Shown: positions 5,510-6,921 of the stretch, one piece after another
Numbering within the stretch: the stretch's first letter is position 1
How the letters are laid out: every line of letters starts with the position of its first letter
DNA from: Rhodospirillaceae bacterium UBA6608
Lineage (GTDB): Bacteria > Pseudomonadota > Alphaproteobacteria > Rhodospirillales_A > Casp-alpha2
DNA: 6,921 bases
NCBI GenBank assembly: GCA_002433335.1
Contig: DJHY01000281.1
Coordinates: forward strand, 1-6,921
Direction: 5' to 3'
The notes under the pieces: generated by a model
Told to the model about the DNA's origin: nothing
Seen by the model: the letters and a program-made list of their open reading frames with translations, nothing else
The model's database searches: none
Translations under genes and position numbers: made by a program

Positions 5510-6921
5510 ATGACGAAATGGGTCTACAGCTTCGGCAACGGCGCCGCCGAGGGCGATGCCGGGATGAAGGAACTTCTGGGCGGTAAAGGGGCGAACCTGG
5601 CCGAGATGGCCGGTTTGGGCCTGCCGGTGCCGCCTGGGTTTACCATCACGACCGAGGTCTGCACCTATTATTACGACCATGAAAAGTCCTATCCGGCCGA
5701 CCTGAAGGATTCCGTCGCCAAGGCGCTGGGCCAGGTCGAAACGACCCTGGGCCGCAAGTTCGGCTCGACCGACAAGCCGCTGCTGGTTTCCGTGCGCTCC
5801 GGCGCGCGGGCATCCATGCCGGGGATGATGGACACGATCCTGAACCTGGGTCTGAACGACGAGACGGTCGAAGCCCTGGCCAAGGAAAGCGGCGACGCCC
5901 GTTTCGCCTATGACAGCTATCGCCGCTTTATCCAGATGTTCTCGGACGTCGTTCTGGGCGTCGAGCATCACAATTTCGAAGACGTCCTGGAAGACCACAA
6001 GAACCGCCTGGGCAAGTCCCTGGATACGGACCTGACCGGCGACGATTGGAAAGCGGTGGTTGCCGATTTCAAAGCACTGGTGAAGGACGAACTGGGCGAA
6101 GAATTCCCGCAGGACCCGCAGGCCCAACTTTGGGGTGCCATCGGCGCGGTGTTCGGCAGCTGGATGAACGCCCGCGCCATCACCTATCGCCGCCTCAACG
6201 ACATTCCGGCGGCTTGGGGTACGGCGGTCAACGTCCAGGCCATGGTGTTCGGCAACATGGGTGACGACTGCGCCACCGGCGTGTGCTTCACCCGTAACCC
6301 GTCGACCGGTGACAATCACTTCTATGGCGAATTCCTGGTCAATGCTCAGGGCGAAGACGTGGTCGCGGGCATCCGCACGCCGCAGCCGCTGACCGAGTAC
6401 GAGCGTGAAAGCCAGGAATCGAACCTGCCGTCCCTGGAAACGGTGATGCCGAAGGTGTTCGGCGAGCTGGTGGCCGTCCGCGACAAGCTGGAACGCCACT
6501 ACAAGGACATGCAGGACATGGAGTTCACCATCGAGCGCTCCAAGTTGTGGATGCTGCAGACCCGTTCCGGCAAGCGCACGGCCAAGGCCGCGCTGAAGAT
6601 CGCCGTCGATATGGTCGCCGAAAAACTGATCACCACGGAAGAAGCCGTGGGCCGCGTCGATCCGGCGCAGCTCGACCAGCTTCTGCACCCGACCCTGGAC
6701 GCCAAGGCCGAAAAGACCGTCATCGGTCGCGGCCTGCCCGCGTCGCCGGGTGCGGCCACGGGCAAGATCGTGTTCTCGGCCGAGGACGCGGAAGCCTGGG
6801 TCGAAAACGGTGAGAAGGTGATCCTGTGCCGGACTGAAACCTCGCCCGAGGACATCACCGGCATGCACGTGTCCGAAGGCATCCTGACCACCCGTGGCGG
6901 CATGACCAGCCACGCGGCGGT
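5510..6921 (+). CDS. ppdK: Pyruvate, phosphate dikinase, N-terminal half (3' end missing)
   Basis: PPDK interconverts pyruvate, ATP and phosphate with PEP, AMP and pyrophosphate in the cytoplasm, by swinging a phosphohistidine domain between the ATP and pyruvate sites. The window holds 470 complete codons of a family usually near 880-900 residues. The start MTKWVYSFG is typical, with AAGGG at 5494-5498 as a rather distant ribosome site. The ATP-grasp domain shows [14 protein letters not shown] (20-33), [16 protein letters not shown] (94-109) and [14 protein letters not shown] (348-361). The phosphohistidine domain begins near 375 ([12 protein letters not shown]) and reaches [12 protein letters not shown], with catalytic His468 at 6911-6913. 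Thr466, two residues before it, is the position phosphorylated by the PPDK regulatory protein (DUF299) in family members, so that control is possible here. It lies 24 bases after glyS with no terminator, so co-transcription is likely. The two sugar-kinase-like possibilities (PEP synthase, PTS enzyme I) are excluded by the N-terminal sequence. Confidence 0.97.
   Translation, partial: MTKWVYSFGNGAAEGDAGMKELLGGKGANLAEMAGLGLPVPPGFTITTEVCTYYYDHEKSYPADLKDSVAKALGQVETTLGRKFGSTDKPLLVSVRSGARASMPGMMDTILNLGLNDETVEALAKESGDARFAYDSYRRFIQMFSDVVLGVEHHNFEDVLEDHKNRLGKSLDTDLTGDDWKAVVADFKALVKDELGEEFPQDPQAQLWGAIGAVFGSWMNARAITYRRLNDIPAAWGTAVNVQAMVFGNMGDDCATGVCFTRNPSTGDNHFYGEFLVNAQGEDVVAGIRTPQPLTEYERESQESNLPSLETVMPKVFGELVAVRDKLERHYKDMQDMEFTIERSKLWMLQTRSGKRTAKAALKIAVDMVAEKLITTEEAVGRVDPAQLDQLLHPTLDAKAEKTVIGRGLPASPGAATGKIVFSAEDAEAWVENGEKVILCRTETSPEDITGMHVSEGILTTRGGMTSHAA

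Noticed and set aside
3281..6913. A very long minus-strand open frame (about 1210 codons) opposite glyS and ppdK
   Set aside because: Its codons are in exact register with the sense codons of both genes, so it stops only where the sense strand uses TTA, CTA or TCA. These codons are rare in GC-rich genes and absent here. Its translation is low-complexity and unlike any protein I know, whereas the sense products are unmistakable.

Overview
The window is GC-rich, densely coded bacterial DNA. The gene content points to an alphaproteobacterium, probably of the Rhodospirillales type. The evidence is a two-subunit glycyl-tRNA synthetase (glyQ, glyS) followed directly by pyruvate phosphate dikinase (ppdK), an S49 peptidase nearby, and a GAF/class III nucleotide cyclase. 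The taxonomic call is inference from family resemblance and remembered gene order, not from a database search.

Layout, left to right. (1) The 3' part of an S49 (SppA/SohB-like) serine peptidase gene on the + strand, cut by the window edge just after the expected catalytic serine. (2) A convergent gene on the - strand for a 497-residue protein with an N-terminal coiled coil, a GAF domain and a C-terminal class III cyclase domain; its stop lies 5 bases from the peptidase stop. (3) A divergent intergenic region of 129 bases (2022-2150) with the cyclase promoter, a 7-bp inverted repeat over its -10 box, and a promoter for the next + strand gene. (4) A small + strand gene for an 87-residue one-helix membrane protein with a C-terminal zinc ribbon. 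(5) A 114-base gap with a good sigma70-type promoter inside an imperfect dyad. (6) glyQ and glyS, overlapping by one base. (7) The first half of ppdK, 24 bases after glyS, cut just after the phosphohistidine.

How the genes work together. GlyQ and GlyS form the alpha2beta2-type enzyme that charges tRNA-Gly and are clearly co-translated. ppdK is close enough to be co-transcribed; it interconverts pyruvate and PEP and links to glycine metabolism only indirectly. The cyclase looks like a self-contained signalling gene lying in the opposite orientation within a housekeeping cluster. It keeps the metal-binding and transition-state residues but has Asn and Ser at the two positions that usually recognise adenine.

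I see no CRISPR array, mobile element, tRNA or rRNA gene, phage gene or obvious new multi-gene system. The items most worth a second look are the cyclase's unusual substrate-pocket residues, the operator-like palindrome on its promoter, and the possibly leaderless zinc-ribbon gene.
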